A stretch of 25,812 nucleotides of DNA from UPXZ01 sp964498765 (lineage in GTDB: Bacteria; Bacteroidota; Bacteroidia; Bacteroidales; Paludibacteraceae). Shown here one piece after another: positions 14,110-23,055 of the stretch (positions are counted from its first letter, which is position 1; each line of letters starts with the position of its first letter). The stretch is taken from contig CAZCIU010000039.1 of the NCBI GenBank assembly GCA_964498765.1, forward strand, positions 1 through 25,812, in the 5' to 3' direction. Both the position numbers and the translations under genes were made by a program. The notes under the pieces were generated by a model, which made no database searches, was not told the origin of the DNA, and saw nothing but the letters and a program-made list of their open reading frames with translations.

Positions 14110-15708
14110 TTAAATTACAGGCCGTGGAACGAAATCTTTTTTCAGTCTGTTATTTGATTTATAAACCGTTAATTCAGCGTCTTCCAACAAAATTGATTTT
14201 GGATAGCGAATCGTGCCATCGCTGGAAGCGGTCATTTGATCTTCCACGCCCAAAACGCGACGCATAGTTTTCATTGTTTGTCCAAAATTGAATGCCGCTG
14301 AAAATTCTATTTCTTCACCCGTTTCCACATTCACTTTTCGGTGAAGTTTTCCATCTGTATTGATAATGTAAGCATATTCAAGTCCTTGAAGTTTAGCTTC
14401 TTCCATCAAAAGATTTTTGATGTCGTTGTAACTGAAACGCTCATTTCCAGTCAATGTAATCACGCCATCCAACATTCCACTTCGGGCATTTCCATTGGAT
14501 GTCAGGTAATTTTTCACAGGCTGACGAGATGTTAACATGCTTTTCAAAATTCCGTTTTGAATTAAAACAATGCTGTCCGGCGGTATAACTGCCTGAATAT
14601 CAATCGGTGCTAAATCTCGTTTCACACCTGCCAGATTTTGAGCTTTTTCGCCGTAATCCACTTTCATGGAAAGTTGCTTTGAAATGACACGAATTCCGGG
14701 CATATTTTGGTAATGATTACCGTTTGAAAATCTCGTTTTAGGTGAAGTAAATAAATTATTAACAATTTGATTTACAACACTTTCTACTTGTCCATCGACA
14801 ATCAAAAGCGGTCCCATATACGGATCATCTTGATTTTCAGTGATATATTTTATTTTATATTCAGAAATAATATCTTCAACGGCTTTATTTAGCTGTGCTT
14901 CAGTTGGAAATGCGCTGAGTTTATTTAATCTGAAAGTTCTGTAAGCCATCACATCTTCGCCTTTTTCAGTCACACCACGTAGCGAAATGTTGAAGCTTCC
15001 ATTTTGTGATGGATAGCGGTACATAGAGCCTTCTGTGTCATAATATCTGGAAATATTTCTGCTGAAGCGCAATGTTGTATTCATTCCTTCAACCAACAAT
15101 TTTTCCTTTTTTACTCTGTCCGCCAGCAATTTACTAATTTTCAGCGAGAGTTTTTTCGCCGGTTTGAAATCGTATTTTTCAAGTTCTATGTCGCGAATAA
15201 ACACAGTAGCTTCTCTTTTTTCAAAATCATTCAGTTCCAATTCTTCCTTCTTCAGATTTTCCTGTTTGAGCCATGCCATTTTATCCACATAATTTCGTGC
15301 AGCACTTTTGTACATTCCATCCAAATTCAGCCAAATGGCAGTACGAATAGCTTTTTCGTCCTTATCCACGGGAATTGAAAAACGATTTGTGTTGCTGTTA
15401 AAATTTTGCGTGCGATGATAGTCTCCCACCAAAATTGTTGCTCCTGCATTGATAGATCTGCGATTATCGGTTTCTTCGCTGCTTTCTTTGCCAAATGAAG
15501 TTACATAATTATAATCAAAATCCGTTTCGTTGGATAAAATGCTGATGAAAAATGGTCTGGCCAGACTATCGCGTTTGAATTCAGCTTTTGCTCGGTCGGC
15601 TTCTACTTTCATAGCATTCAGCACCACATCGTCGGTCTGTGCTTTTAGCGAAAAAGAAAATATTGCAATGCTAACTAAAGCTATATATTTCAATGAATTG
15701 AAGTTCAT
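14110..15708 (-). CDS. Exported TldE/PmbA-like protein lacking the metal motif
   Basis: A 532-aa paralogue of the gene before it. Residues 1-23 form a signal peptide (hydrophobic core YIALVSIAIFSFSL, AQ at the likely cleavage site). The body shares the TldD/PmbA layout: VDGQVESVVNQIVNNLF stands where the partner has the metal-binding helix, and RQPVKNYLTSNGNARSG and TLTGNERFSYNDIKNLLMEE align with the partner's C-terminal half. The HEXXXH motif is absent, as in TldE (PmbA) of E. coli, which pairs with catalytic TldD. I therefore read it as the non-catalytic partner of the TldD-like protein, working in the periplasm. It begins 25 nt after that gene and ends at a terminator. Confidence 0.75.
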   Translation of the reverse strand: MNFNSLKYIALVSIAIFSFSLKAQTDDVVLNAMKVEADRAKAEFKRDSLARPFFISILSNETDFDYNYVTSFGKESSEETDNRRSINAGATILVGDYHRTQNFNSNTNRFSIPVDKDEKAIRTAIWLNLDGMYKSAARNYVDKMAWLKQENLKKEELELNDFEKREATVFIRDIELEKYDFKPAKKLSLKISKLLADRVKKEKLLVEGMNTTLRFSRNISRYYDTEGSMYRYPSQNGSFNISLRGVTEKGEDVMAYRTFRLNKLSAFPTEAQLNKAVEDIISEYKIKYITENQDDPYMGPLLIVDGQVESVVNQIVNNLFTSPKTRFSNGNHYQNMPGIRVISKQLSMKVDYGEKAQNLAGVKRDLAPIDIQAVIPPDSIVLIQNGILKSMLTSRQPVKNYLTSNGNARSGMLDGVITLTGNERFSYNDIKNLLMEEAKLQGLEYAYIINTDGKLHRKVNVETGEEIEFSAAFNFGQTMKTMRRVLGVEDQMTASSDGTIRYPKSILLEDAELTVYKSNNRLKKDFVPRPVI

Positions 15709-15733
15709 AATTTGTTCGAATTAAAAAATTAAA

Positions 15734-17395
15734 TTAAGGTCTTTCTAAAATAAATGGATCTGTTTTTTGAGAATCTCCGGTTTTCTGAAACTCCAATTCT
15801 TTCACAAGCATCGAAGGCGCAACCGCAGAAACTGGAACTCCACCCGACAATGCGCCACAAATTCCGTTGAAAATTTTCTGATCGTTTGATTCGGCAATAA
15901 TCTGTGAAAATGCTGCTAATGGCGTACCTACAATGTTAATTCCGCGGACTAATTCATCCGGAGTTCCGTCGGTATAAACTCTGTAAACAACCAACGGAGT
16001 AAGGTAAAACGCATTTGCTGACGCTGCGCTTGTCATAGTCAAACCGCCGCTCACTTTATCAATTCTATATCCAAATTTGAGATTTCTTTTCTTCAATTCA
16101 TCTATAAAAAGTTTATTCAGTTCCTCTGTCGAAATCGGATTTGAACTTTCAATAATCATATTCGATTGACGAGCTTCCGTACCAACACCTAAATTTCCTC
16201 TGCCATGCCCATTTGAAACCGGAAATCCTTCGATTGGAATTCGGCTCATCAAGAAATTTTTCAAAACTCCGTCTTTAATTACTTCCACTTTTTGACCTCT
16301 GATACCTTCATCATCGAATTTATAATCACCACTCAGAATGGTATTTCTGTATTTATCCACCGTTGGGTCAAAAGTTACTGAAAGTCGCTCAGGAAGCACA
16401 GTTTCACCAATTTTCTTTTTCAAAGTTTGAGCATCAAATCCGGATTTCATACGTGCACCTTCAATTCTGTGACCGAAAAATTCGTGAAAAAACACGCCGC
16501 TCACTTCACCACTCAACAAAACCGGACCGGTATAACTGTCGATTTTTGGTGAAGCTTTCAAGGCAGACAAATTTTCACTTAATTTTGTTACATCAGCTGT
16601 AATAGCCTCATAAGAAGGAAGATCGCTCACTTTTCGGCCAAAATAAGTCTGATTGTCCTGCAAAATCATTCCATCTTCTGCCATTACAATACCGCCCACA
16701 TAAATTCGAATTTGCGGATCGTTTTGCACAATGCTCGCTCCATCCGTGTCAATAAAATATTGTCTAGTCAGACTTGCACTTGTATTCACATAGTTTACAA
16801 GGATATTTCTATTATCACCCAAAATTTTGGATAAAGCATTATTTCGTTGAAGCATTTGATTTTCATCAAAGCCCAAATCAGAAAATTTCATTGGTTTTTC
16901 ATAATATTGTGATGCTTTTTCCACTGAAAAATCGGGAGATTTATCTTCTTCTTCAGGACGAGTAGTTTGCTCCGTTACGTTGGATTCGAGTTCATCTTTG
17001 GCTTCGGAATAAGCTTGTTGCAATGCACGCCAAAGTGAAAGTTTAATCTCCTCTTCCACATCATTATCAGGCAATCCTACACGAGTGATATTGCGCATAT
17101 TTCCAGAATAGTGCATATTATCAAAATTTCGGTTTCCTACGCGCATCGAAATAGCCATTTGGCGATTTTTTCGGTAATCATTCTCAGAAGTAGCGCCATA
17201 ATTGCTCGCAACCGTGTGCGATTCGTCTTCATCAACACGGATACTAATGTAATACACAGGCACTTCCAGATTTTTCATCACTTCGTAATTTCTCATCAAT
17301 TCTTTTTTCAGAATTTCAGTGATTTTATCCTGGGATTTTACTTGAAAATTGCCCAGAAAAATTAAACCGAGTGACAATAATACGATTTTTTTCAT
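15734..17395 (-). CDS. Exported TldD-like metallopeptidase
   Basis: A 553-aa protein with a signal peptide (MKKIVLLSLGLIFLGNFQVKSQ). The TldD-type zinc motif HEFFGH (HEXXXH, residues 304-309) lies in SGVFFHEFFGHRIEGARM. RIPIEGFPVSNGHGRGNLG, a YRIDKVSGG segment and the C-terminal GICGALSGGVPVSAVAPSM, with a Cys in the place expected for a metal ligand, complete the TldD/PmbA pattern. Studied TldD/TldE proteins are cytosolic and trim peptides, for example microcin B17 precursor or CcdA; this one should act in the periplasm. I chose the ATG at 17395. An in-frame ATG at 17455 would put 20 residues before the signal peptide and lies at the predicted transcription start. It is followed by a TldE-like paralogue, likely a heterodimer partner. 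Confidence 0.83.
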   Translation of the reverse strand: MKKIVLLSLGLIFLGNFQVKSQDKITEILKKELMRNYEVMKNLEVPVYYISIRVDEDESHTVASNYGATSENDYRKNRQMAISMRVGNRNFDNMHYSGNMRNITRVGLPDNDVEEEIKLSLWRALQQAYSEAKDELESNVTEQTTRPEEEDKSPDFSVEKASQYYEKPMKFSDLGFDENQMLQRNNALSKILGDNRNILVNYVNTSASLTRQYFIDTDGASIVQNDPQIRIYVGGIVMAEDGMILQDNQTYFGRKVSDLPSYEAITADVTKLSENLSALKASPKIDSYTGPVLLSGEVSGVFFHEFFGHRIEGARMKSGFDAQTLKKKIGETVLPERLSVTFDPTVDKYRNTILSGDYKFDDEGIRGQKVEVIKDGVLKNFLMSRIPIEGFPVSNGHGRGNLGVGTEARQSNMIIESSNPISTEELNKLFIDELKKRNLKFGYRIDKVSGGLTMTSAASANAFYLTPLVVYRVYTDGTPDELVRGINIVGTPLAAFSQIIAESNDQKIFNGICGALSGGVPVSAVAPSMLVKELEFQKTGDSQKTDPFILERP

Positions 17396-17420
17396 TAATG
17401 TGTTTGTTAAAATTATATGA

Positions 17421-17471
17421 ATAAAAAAAACATTCTGCAAGTGTTTTTCTTGCAAAATGCATACAAAGATA
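17421..17471 (-). promoter_or_regulatory. tldD-like promoter box with terminator-type hairpin in the leader
   Basis: TATCTTTG (17471-17464) fits the -7 consensus; the -33 is weak. Three nucleotides later a 12-bp stem with two G-U pairs (17460-17449 with 17441-17430), 7-nt loop, runs into seven further Ts (17429-17423), 28 nt before the ATG. The next gene upstream is divergent, so no minus-strand message needs to end here. This looks like an attenuator or a protective 5' hairpin. Confidence 0.5.
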
Positions 17472-17554
17472 GCAGTTTTAGGGCAGATAAAGAGGGAATT
17501 TCTGAGTTTTTTAAATAATTAATTATTTTTTTCCTTTTATTGTTATAAAAGAAG

Positions 17555-17562
17555 TAACTTTG
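17555..17562 (+). promoter_or_regulatory. Predicted -7 box of the FemAB-GT4-methyltransferase operon
   Basis: TAACTTTG fits TAnnTTTG and ends 17 nt before the first ATG at 17580. A TTG at the usual spacing is not seen. With the minus-strand box at 17471-17464 it makes this a divergent promoter region. Confidence 0.45.
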
Positions 17563-17579
17563 CTTTTAAGTCTTGCTTT

Positions 17580-18464
17580 ATGATGCAAATTAAACATTAC
17601 AAACACACAGAAATCGATTTTAAGAAATGGGACAATGCCATAGATCGAGCCAAAAACAGCTTGATTTATGCTCAATCCTGGTATTTGAATATCGTTTCGC
17701 CACAGTGGGAAGCATTGATTGTTGGGAATTATGAGATTGTAATGTCGCTTCCGGTTAAGAAGAAGTTTGGAATAAAATACTTGGTTCAACCGATTTTGAC
17801 GCAGCAGTTGGGAATTTTTTCGGAGCGAGAAATTGAAGAAAAAACGGTTGAGGAGTTTATTCAAAAAATTCCTTATTTCAGTTACGAACTGCATCTAAAT
17901 GAGCAAAATAAAACAAAAATTGCTCAGCCAAGAGTGAATTTATTGCTTGATTTATCGGCGGATTTTTCGGAATTGGAATCAGGTTTCTCTAAAAATACAC
18001 TTCGCAATATCAATCTTGCTAAGAAACACGAAATAAGCACTACTGAAATTGATAATCCGAAGGAATTTTTGGAGTATTATTTTAATACAGAAACCAATTT
18101 CTCAAAACCGGATGAAACTATTTGCAGAAAATTAATTGAAAAAGGATTTGAAAATCAATGTATTAACTTATTCTTAGCAAAGAATAAAAACGCAGAAACA
18201 ATTGCTGCATTTTGTTTATTAAAGTCGAAAGGAAGATTAATAAATTTGTTGCCAATATCAAATGCAGAAGGAAAAGAGACTTCGGCTATGTTTTTATTGA
18301 TTGAAAATATTATAAAAATGAATTCTGGCACAGATAAAGTGCTTGATTTTGAAGGTTCTATGATTGATGGCATCGCGCGCTTTTATAGAGGATTTGGTGC
18401 CGCGCAAACAGATTATTATTTAATTAAGAAATTCAGACCGAAAATTTTGTTGGGAAAATTATGA
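17580..18464 (+). CDS. FemAB/GNAT-like acyltransferase-fold protein
   Basis: A 294-aa cytosolic protein with the duplicated GNAT-like fold of FemA/FemB-type aminoacyltransferases and polysaccharide-locus acetyltransferases. Family-like signatures are YAQSWYLNIVSPQWEALIVG near the N-terminus, LPVKKKFGIKYLVQPILTQQ (about 57-76), the helix LRNINLAKKHE (about 141-151), and the C-terminal DFEGSMIDGIARFYRGFGA (261-279), which I regard as diagnostic. ATG codons at 17580 and 17583 are both possible. It opens an operon with a GT4 glycosyltransferase (ATGA overlap) and a methyltransferase, so modification of a surface glycan or cell-wall precursor is more likely than a general role. The transferred group cannot be read from sequence. 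Confidence 0.65.
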   Translation: MMQIKHYKHTEIDFKKWDNAIDRAKNSLIYAQSWYLNIVSPQWEALIVGNYEIVMSLPVKKKFGIKYLVQPILTQQLGIFSEREIEEKTVEEFIQKIPYFSYELHLNEQNKTKIAQPRVNLLLDLSADFSELESGFSKNTLRNINLAKKHEISTTEIDNPKEFLEYYFNTETNFSKPDETICRKLIEKGFENQCINLFLAKNKNAETIAAFCLLKSKGRLINLLPISNAEGKETSAMFLLIENIIKMNSGTDKVLDFEGSMIDGIARFYRGFGAAQTDYYLIKKFRPKILLGKL

Positions 18465-19612
18465 AAGTACTTTTTATATCAGCCTGGTACCCAAATCGAT
18501 ACGACAGTATGGAAGGATTATTTGTGCGAAAACACGCCGAAGCAGTCAATCTGTATGCTGATACCAAAGTGCTTTATGTTCATGCCGACAAAAACATCGA
18601 GAAATTTGAGATTGTCAGGCAAAATAGCAATCAAATTGAAGAGATTATTGTTTATTATCCATCGCCAAAATCGGGTTTTCTTAAAAAGTTCGTAAAGTCA
18701 ATCAACTACTTCAAAGCATATAAAATTGGATTAAAAACCTTAATTTCAGAAGGTTGGTTACCTGAAATTGTGCAAGCAAACGTATTTACACGAACGGCTT
18801 TTATTGCCTACTTAATCAAACTAAAATACAAAATTCCTTTCGCTGTCATAGAGCATTGGACGCGCTATTTCAGAGAGATTACTTTTTCCAATTCTTTACA
18901 TAAGTTTATTTCAAATTTTACCTGCAAAAAGGCAGATGCAGTGCTTCCTGTGACTTTTCACTTGCAAAAAAACATGGAACTTCACGGCATGAAAAACACG
19001 AATTATCAAGTTGTAAACAATGTATGTGAGGATTGGTTTTTTGAGAAAAAAGCATCACTGAACAACTCAAAAGCAAGAATTCTTAATGTCACTTGCTTTG
19101 ATGATGCGCATAAAAATATCACCGGAATTTTGCGAGTTGTCAAGGAATTAAGTAAAAAACGAGATGATTTTGAAGTGTATTTGATTGGCGATGGAGTTGA
19201 TTTGGAAAAGATTAAAGATTACTATAATACTCTCGGAATTCCTGCGGGATTAGTACATTTTACAGGTTTATTGGAAGGGAAAGCATTGGTAGAAGAATTT
19301 CAAAACTGCGATTTTACGATATTATTTTCAAATTATGAAAACATTCCGGTGGTGATTTCGGAAAGTTTCGCTTGCGGTAAACCTGTGATTTCCACATCAG
19401 TAGGCGGAATCAATGAGCATATAAATGATGAAAATGGAATTTTAATTGAAAAAGGAGATGAAACTGCATTGTTAAATTCAATTGACTTTATGATTGATAA
19501 TTATAAAAAGTACAACGCAGAAAAAATCCAACAAAAAGCCTACGAAAAATACAGTTACGAGCATGTAGGAAAGAGATTAAGTGACATTTACAAGCAAATT
19601 TTAGATTTATGA
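18461..19612 (+). CDS. Glycosyltransferase family 4
   Basis: A 383-aa GT-B glycosyltransferase. The N-terminal Rossmann domain starts MKVLFISAWYPNRYDSMEG. The acceptor half carries VIEHWTRYFR and VLPVTFHLQKNME. The C-terminal nucleotide-sugar domain (Glycos_transf_1) has ILNVTCFDDAHKNITGIL, YLIGDGVDLEKIKDYYNTLG, VHFTGLLEG and the EX7E-type segment ENIPVVISESFACGKPVIST with SVGGINEHI. Such retaining enzymes build lipopolysaccharide, capsule or exopolysaccharide at the inner membrane face. The start overlaps the preceding stop (ATGA), and its own stop overlaps the next start in the same way. Sugar donor and acceptor are unknown. Confidence 0.92.
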   Translation: MKVLFISAWYPNRYDSMEGLFVRKHAEAVNLYADTKVLYVHADKNIEKFEIVRQNSNQIEEIIVYYPSPKSGFLKKFVKSINYFKAYKIGLKTLISEGWLPEIVQANVFTRTAFIAYLIKLKYKIPFAVIEHWTRYFREITFSNSLHKFISNFTCKKADAVLPVTFHLQKNMELHGMKNTNYQVVNNVCEDWFFEKKASLNNSKARILNVTCFDDAHKNITGILRVVKELSKKRDDFEVYLIGDGVDLEKIKDYYNTLGIPAGLVHFTGLLEGKALVEEFQNCDFTILFSNYENIPVVISESFACGKPVISTSVGGINEHINDENGILIEKGDETALLNSIDFMIDNYKKYNAEKIQQKAYEKYSYEHVGKRLSDIYKQILDL

Positions 19613-20442
19613 CCGGCAAAGAGCGAATAGCAGCAATAATAAAATTGCTAAAAAAACTGACACGTACTCCATCCTCCATTTTTTTGATTTTGAAAGATGA
19701 AACTGAATTTCAAAAGCATCTTCAAAAAAAATACGGAAAAACTGAATTTCCAACTATCGACATTCGGTATTTTTTAAAAAAAGGTGAAACTGAAATAAAC
19801 AATTACTCTTTTTTAGAGGGCGGATCATTAGTCACTGATTTGGCACTTTTGAAGTCATTGGCTGCAAAATTTGAAGCTTGCGATTACTTGGAAATTGGAA
19901 GTTGGCGAGGCGAAAGCATTGTAAATGTGGCAGATGTGAAAAACAGTCAGTGCGTTTCTATCAACTTGTCGCCAGAGGAAATTATTGCACGTGGATTTCC
20001 TGAAAAATACGCGAATGAACATAGCGTATTGATGAAAGGCAGAGAAAATATTCAATCAATATATGCTGATTCACAAGAATTTGATTTTGCGAGTTTAAAC
20101 AAAAAGTTCGATTTGATTTTTGTGGATGGCGACCATAAATACGAAGCTGTAAAATCGGATACAGAAAATGTGTACAAATTGTTGAAAAATGAAAATTCAG
20201 TGATAGTCTGGCATGATTACGGTTTTGATCCGGTGACGCCGAGACATTCGGTCATTTCGGCAATTTTGGATGGCATGCCCGCTGAGACTCACAAACATAT
20301 CTATCACGTTTCCAATACGATGTGTGCTATCTACACTCGTTCGAATGAGGTAATTTCATTTATTGAAAATGACACTGAAAAAGCAAATAAGGTATTTAAT
20401 TTGAAACTGGAAGCAGCAGATTTTCCGCCTAAAACTTCATAA
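19609..20442 (+). CDS. Class I SAM-dependent methyltransferase
   Basis: A 277-aa protein of the Methyltransf_24 kind. Motif I is YLEIGSWRGES (about 98-108). The acidic strand is FDLIFVDGDHKYEAVKSD (about 167-184), followed by VIVWHDYGFDPVTPRHS, which in this family sits beside a metal or substrate site. It is linked by an ATGA overlap to the GT4 gene and is the last gene of the operon. Sugar O-methylation of the same glycan is the likely job. Its last 14 nt overlap the convergent GT2 gene, so the two operons share a 3' boundary with no visible terminator between them. The substrate is inferred from neighbours only. Confidence 0.83.
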   Translation: MTGKERIAAIIKLLKKLTRTPSSIFLILKDETEFQKHLQKKYGKTEFPTIDIRYFLKKGETEINNYSFLEGGSLVTDLALLKSLAAKFEACDYLEIGSWRGESIVNVADVKNSQCVSINLSPEEIIARGFPEKYANEHSVLMKGRENIQSIYADSQEFDFASLNKKFDLIFVDGDHKYEAVKSDTENVYKLLKNENSVIVWHDYGFDPVTPRHSVISAILDGMPAETHKHIYHVSNTMCAIYTRSNEVISFIENDTEKANKVFNLKLEAADFPPKTS

Positions 20443-21421
20443 TACTTACAATCATTTTTCTGAAAATCCTGTTGCGCAAACCCTTTTTATTCAAAGGCAT
20501 TGAATAGCTTTGAAATGCATCTTTGGTAAATGGAAATTTTCGTAAATATTTTGCTGCTTTTATGAAATTCAAAATATTAAAATTCGGCATCAAAGCTCCT
20601 GATAATGAATAAGTAAACTGCTTCACTACTGCCTGATAAAACTCTGATTTGTACGTTTTAAAAATCTCTTCTTTTTTCAAAAAATCATACAAGTGATATA
20701 TCCCTGCTCCACGCCTTTCATAACCAATATACGAATACGTTCTTCCTTCGTTTTTGTTATGGAAAACATGAAAATAGAGCGGCCAATTTACGATAGAAAT
20801 TTTATCAGATTTTTGAATGCATTCTGTCTGAAAAAGCACATCTTCGGGTGTAATTTTGGCCGAATTAACGAATTGGATATCATGAGATTGTAAGAATTCT
20901 CTCTTATAAATATTATTCGTTACCAAAATAAAAACTGCTCCGTTTGGATTTTCTCCACCGAAACTAATTAAATCTCTCAAAATCTGCTGTTTTAAGTCTG
21001 TTTTTTCATCCACATCAAACTCATAAACAGTTGTTTTTTCATTTTCAACGTATGCAGGCAGTGACAGCACAATTTCCGATTGATTTTGCAATGCATTTTC
21101 ATAAAGTTTCTCGTACATCGTCAAATCCCGGTAATCATCGTGGTCAGAAAAACTGATAAACTCACCCTTTGCAACCGCAATTCCTCTATTTCGAGCATAG
21201 CCAACATGCAAATTTTCTTCGTTTTCTATAATGATAATGCGCTCATCTTTAGCTGCATATTCCTTGGCAATACTATCAGAGCCATCAGTCGGCCTATCCA
21301 AAACTAATATGATCTCAATCTCTAGCAACGTCTGATTCACAAGCGTATCAAGGCATTTCCGCAAGTGCTCACCGGCATTGTGAATAGGTACAATTATGCT
21401 TATTTTTGGGATTGAGTTCAC
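20429..21421 (-). CDS. Glycosyltransferase family 2
   Basis: A 330-aa GT-A glycosyltransferase. The N-terminal nucleotide-sugar domain has PKISIIVPIHNAGEHLRKCL (5-24), LVLDRPTDGSD (39-49) and GYARNRGIAVAKGEFISFSD; the DHDD of FSDHDDY is the DXD-like metal site. The C-terminal part (about 220-330) is basic and aromatic and may contact the membrane or acceptor lipid. The frame opens with GTG at 21421; no ATG is available before the conserved strand. It follows the flippase after 55 nt and converges with the methyltransferase, overlapping it by 14 nt. It probably adds a sugar to the repeat unit handled by that flippase. Confidence 0.9.
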   Translation of the reverse strand: MNSIPKISIIVPIHNAGEHLRKCLDTLVNQTLLEIEIILVLDRPTDGSDSIAKEYAAKDERIIIIENEENLHVGYARNRGIAVAKGEFISFSDHDDYRDLTMYEKLYENALQNQSEIVLSLPAYVENEKTTVYEFDVDEKTDLKQQILRDLISFGGENPNGAVFILVTNNIYKREFLQSHDIQFVNSAKITPEDVLFQTECIQKSDKISIVNWPLYFHVFHNKNEGRTYSYIGYERRGAGIYHLYDFLKKEEIFKTYKSEFYQAVVKQFTYSLSGALMPNFNILNFIKAAKYLRKFPFTKDAFQSYSMPLNKKGLRNRIFRKMIVSIMKF

Positions 21422-21476
21422 TGGTTATTTATTTTTTTATATTAAACACGAAATCTATTAAATCTGCTCACAATAT

Positions 21477-22832
21477 TTAATTCAATTCTTTCATTAAAAC
21501 CAATGGCCATTTCCAATTTTGATAGGCTAATTGCGCAAGTCCGGGAGCCAATATTAACGCCCATAAGTCGTTTTTAAGCACAAAAATCAATAGAAACATA
21601 ACAATTACAGTGGCAATTCCTGAATAAATTGACGCTTTATAAAATGGTACCTCATTTTTCGACAATAAAAAACCGCCAGCCATTCCGTGATTTTTCTCCA
21701 AAAAAGTAATGATTAAAATCACAAAAATCATCACATTACTGAGTAAGAAAGTCTGAGATTTTAATAGTTCAAGCAGTGGATTTCCAAGATAAATCAACAT
21801 TAGACCACAAATCAAAAACGTATAAATCAGAGTTTTAGCTCCTTTAATATACAGTTTTCGAATACCTTGCAAGTCGTTTTCTACACGAAGATTACTCAGT
21901 TTCGGAACGTAAGTTGCATAAAACACATTTCCTAGCGAAGCGATAACGTTAATTGCCTGAACTGTAATTCCATACGAAGCCAATTGCTCCAACGAAACAT
22001 AGAGCGAACCCACGATAACCGAAGTTTGAAGCACCAAAAATGCGCCCAAACTCGTAATACCCAATTTTACAGAATTTGGTAAAATTACTTGGATAATTTC
22101 TTTGTAATTATCTGATTGTAAGCTTTCTAATTTAGATTTTAATGCTTTGGTAAAAAAAGTTCGATAGGATAAAGTGCGTTTAATAATCACAGAAACAGCC
22201 TGAGCCACCACAATGGAAATCAAATCCATTCCCATCAACAGCAAAACCACCGAAACCAGCAAATAAAACAGCTGACTTATCACGATGATTTGCTTGTTTT
22301 TCTTGACAAGCCCGCGTCCCAGAAGCAGCGAATCAAAATAAAGCGTATATATATTATATGTATTGACCACACAAAACAAAATCCAAGCGATGATAACTTT
22401 GCTGAAATCGCCACTAAATCGGCTTTGTATAACAACTATTATATAATACGAACCAAGTGTGGAAAGCACAAAAAAAGCAATAATTGCAATGCGAGCATAT
22501 AGCCATCTCATAGCCTTGATTGTATCTGCAAGCAACTGATAATTAACACTTTCGTTTAGTTCTTCATTGGATATTCCGGTTTTTCTCAAGGAATTGACGC
22601 CAGAAAAAATATAGGTAATATTGCGTGTGAAGGATGGCGAAAATCCAAAATCCAATAACATCACGAGTGAAAAAATTGTCATAAAAACCGACCAAACACC
22701 TACCGTTTCAGACGACAACAATCTCAAAATCAACGGAAATAATATTATTCCCGAACCAATTTGAAGGAAAGTAGAAAGGTAATTCCACACCAAATCTTGC
22801 TTTCCGATGGTAATTGTTGTCTCGTTTTTCAC
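21477..22832 (-). CDS. Wzx-like oligosaccharide flippase (GTG start)
   Basis: About 451 aa, with roughly 12-14 hydrophobic helices spread over the whole length. The N-terminal segment (DLVWNYLSTFLQIGSGIILF, then RLLSSETVGVWSVFMTIFSL and LDFGFSPSFTRNI) is characteristic of MOP/PST-superfamily O-antigen flippases, which move lipid-linked glycans across the inner membrane. A longer frame starts at an ATG at 22868, but that codon lies between the -33 and -7 elements and the -7 box is inside its first codons. I therefore chose the GTG at 22832, which gives (M)KNETTITIGKQDLVWNYL. The GT2 gene follows in the same unit. The transported glycan is not known. Confidence 0.85.
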   Translation of the reverse strand: MKNETTITIGKQDLVWNYLSTFLQIGSGIILFPLILRLLSSETVGVWSVFMTIFSLVMLLDFGFSPSFTRNITYIFSGVNSLRKTGISNEELNESVNYQLLADTIKAMRWLYARIAIIAFFVLSTLGSYYIIVVIQSRFSGDFSKVIIAWILFCVVNTYNIYTLYFDSLLLGRGLVKKNKQIIVISQLFYLLVSVVLLLMGMDLISIVVAQAVSVIIKRTLSYRTFFTKALKSKLESLQSDNYKEIIQVILPNSVKLGITSLGAFLVLQTSVIVGSLYVSLEQLASYGITVQAINVIASLGNVFYATYVPKLSNLRVENDLQGIRKLYIKGAKTLIYTFLICGLMLIYLGNPLLELLKSQTFLLSNVMIFVILIITFLEKNHGMAGGFLLSKNEVPFYKASIYSGIATVIVMFLLIFVLKNDLWALILAPGLAQLAYQNWKWPLVLMKELN

Positions 22833-22855
22833 TGAATGTAAAAGATTAATAACTG

Positions 22856-22885
22856 CAAATTTACACATTTCATTCGATCACACAA
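22856..22885 (-). promoter_or_regulatory. Consensus promoter of the flippase-GT2 unit
   Basis: TTG (22885-22883), 19-bp spacer, TAAATTTG (22863-22856): a clean match to the Bacteroidota consensus. It sets a leader of about 20 nt to the GTG at 22832 and rules out the longer start at 22868. Confidence 0.7.
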
Positions 22886-23000
22886 TATAAATCGCTGTAT
22901 TGAATTTTTATAAATATTCAAAAATGTAAAAATACCGAAAACCTATTTCAACATTATCCTTAAAACAATTTATTTAACATTAAAACTCATTTTAAAATGC

Positions 23001-23027
23001 TAATTTTGCAATTATCAAACTTGATAA
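23001..23027 (+). promoter_or_regulatory. Predicted -7 box and 5' hairpin of the sulfatase gene
   Basis: TAATTTTG (23001-23008) fits the -7 consensus. No TTG is seen at 19-21 bp. TTATCA-AACT-TGATAA (23012-23027) can form a 6-bp hairpin at the presumed 5' end of the message. The ATG is at 23056. Confidence 0.4.
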
Positions 23028-23055
23028 CATAAATCCATTTTTCATATTAACTATT

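Noticed and set aside
17396..17455. TldD-like start at 17455
   Set aside because: It would place 20 residues before a typical signal peptide and lies at the predicted transcription start; the codons overlap the leader hairpin.
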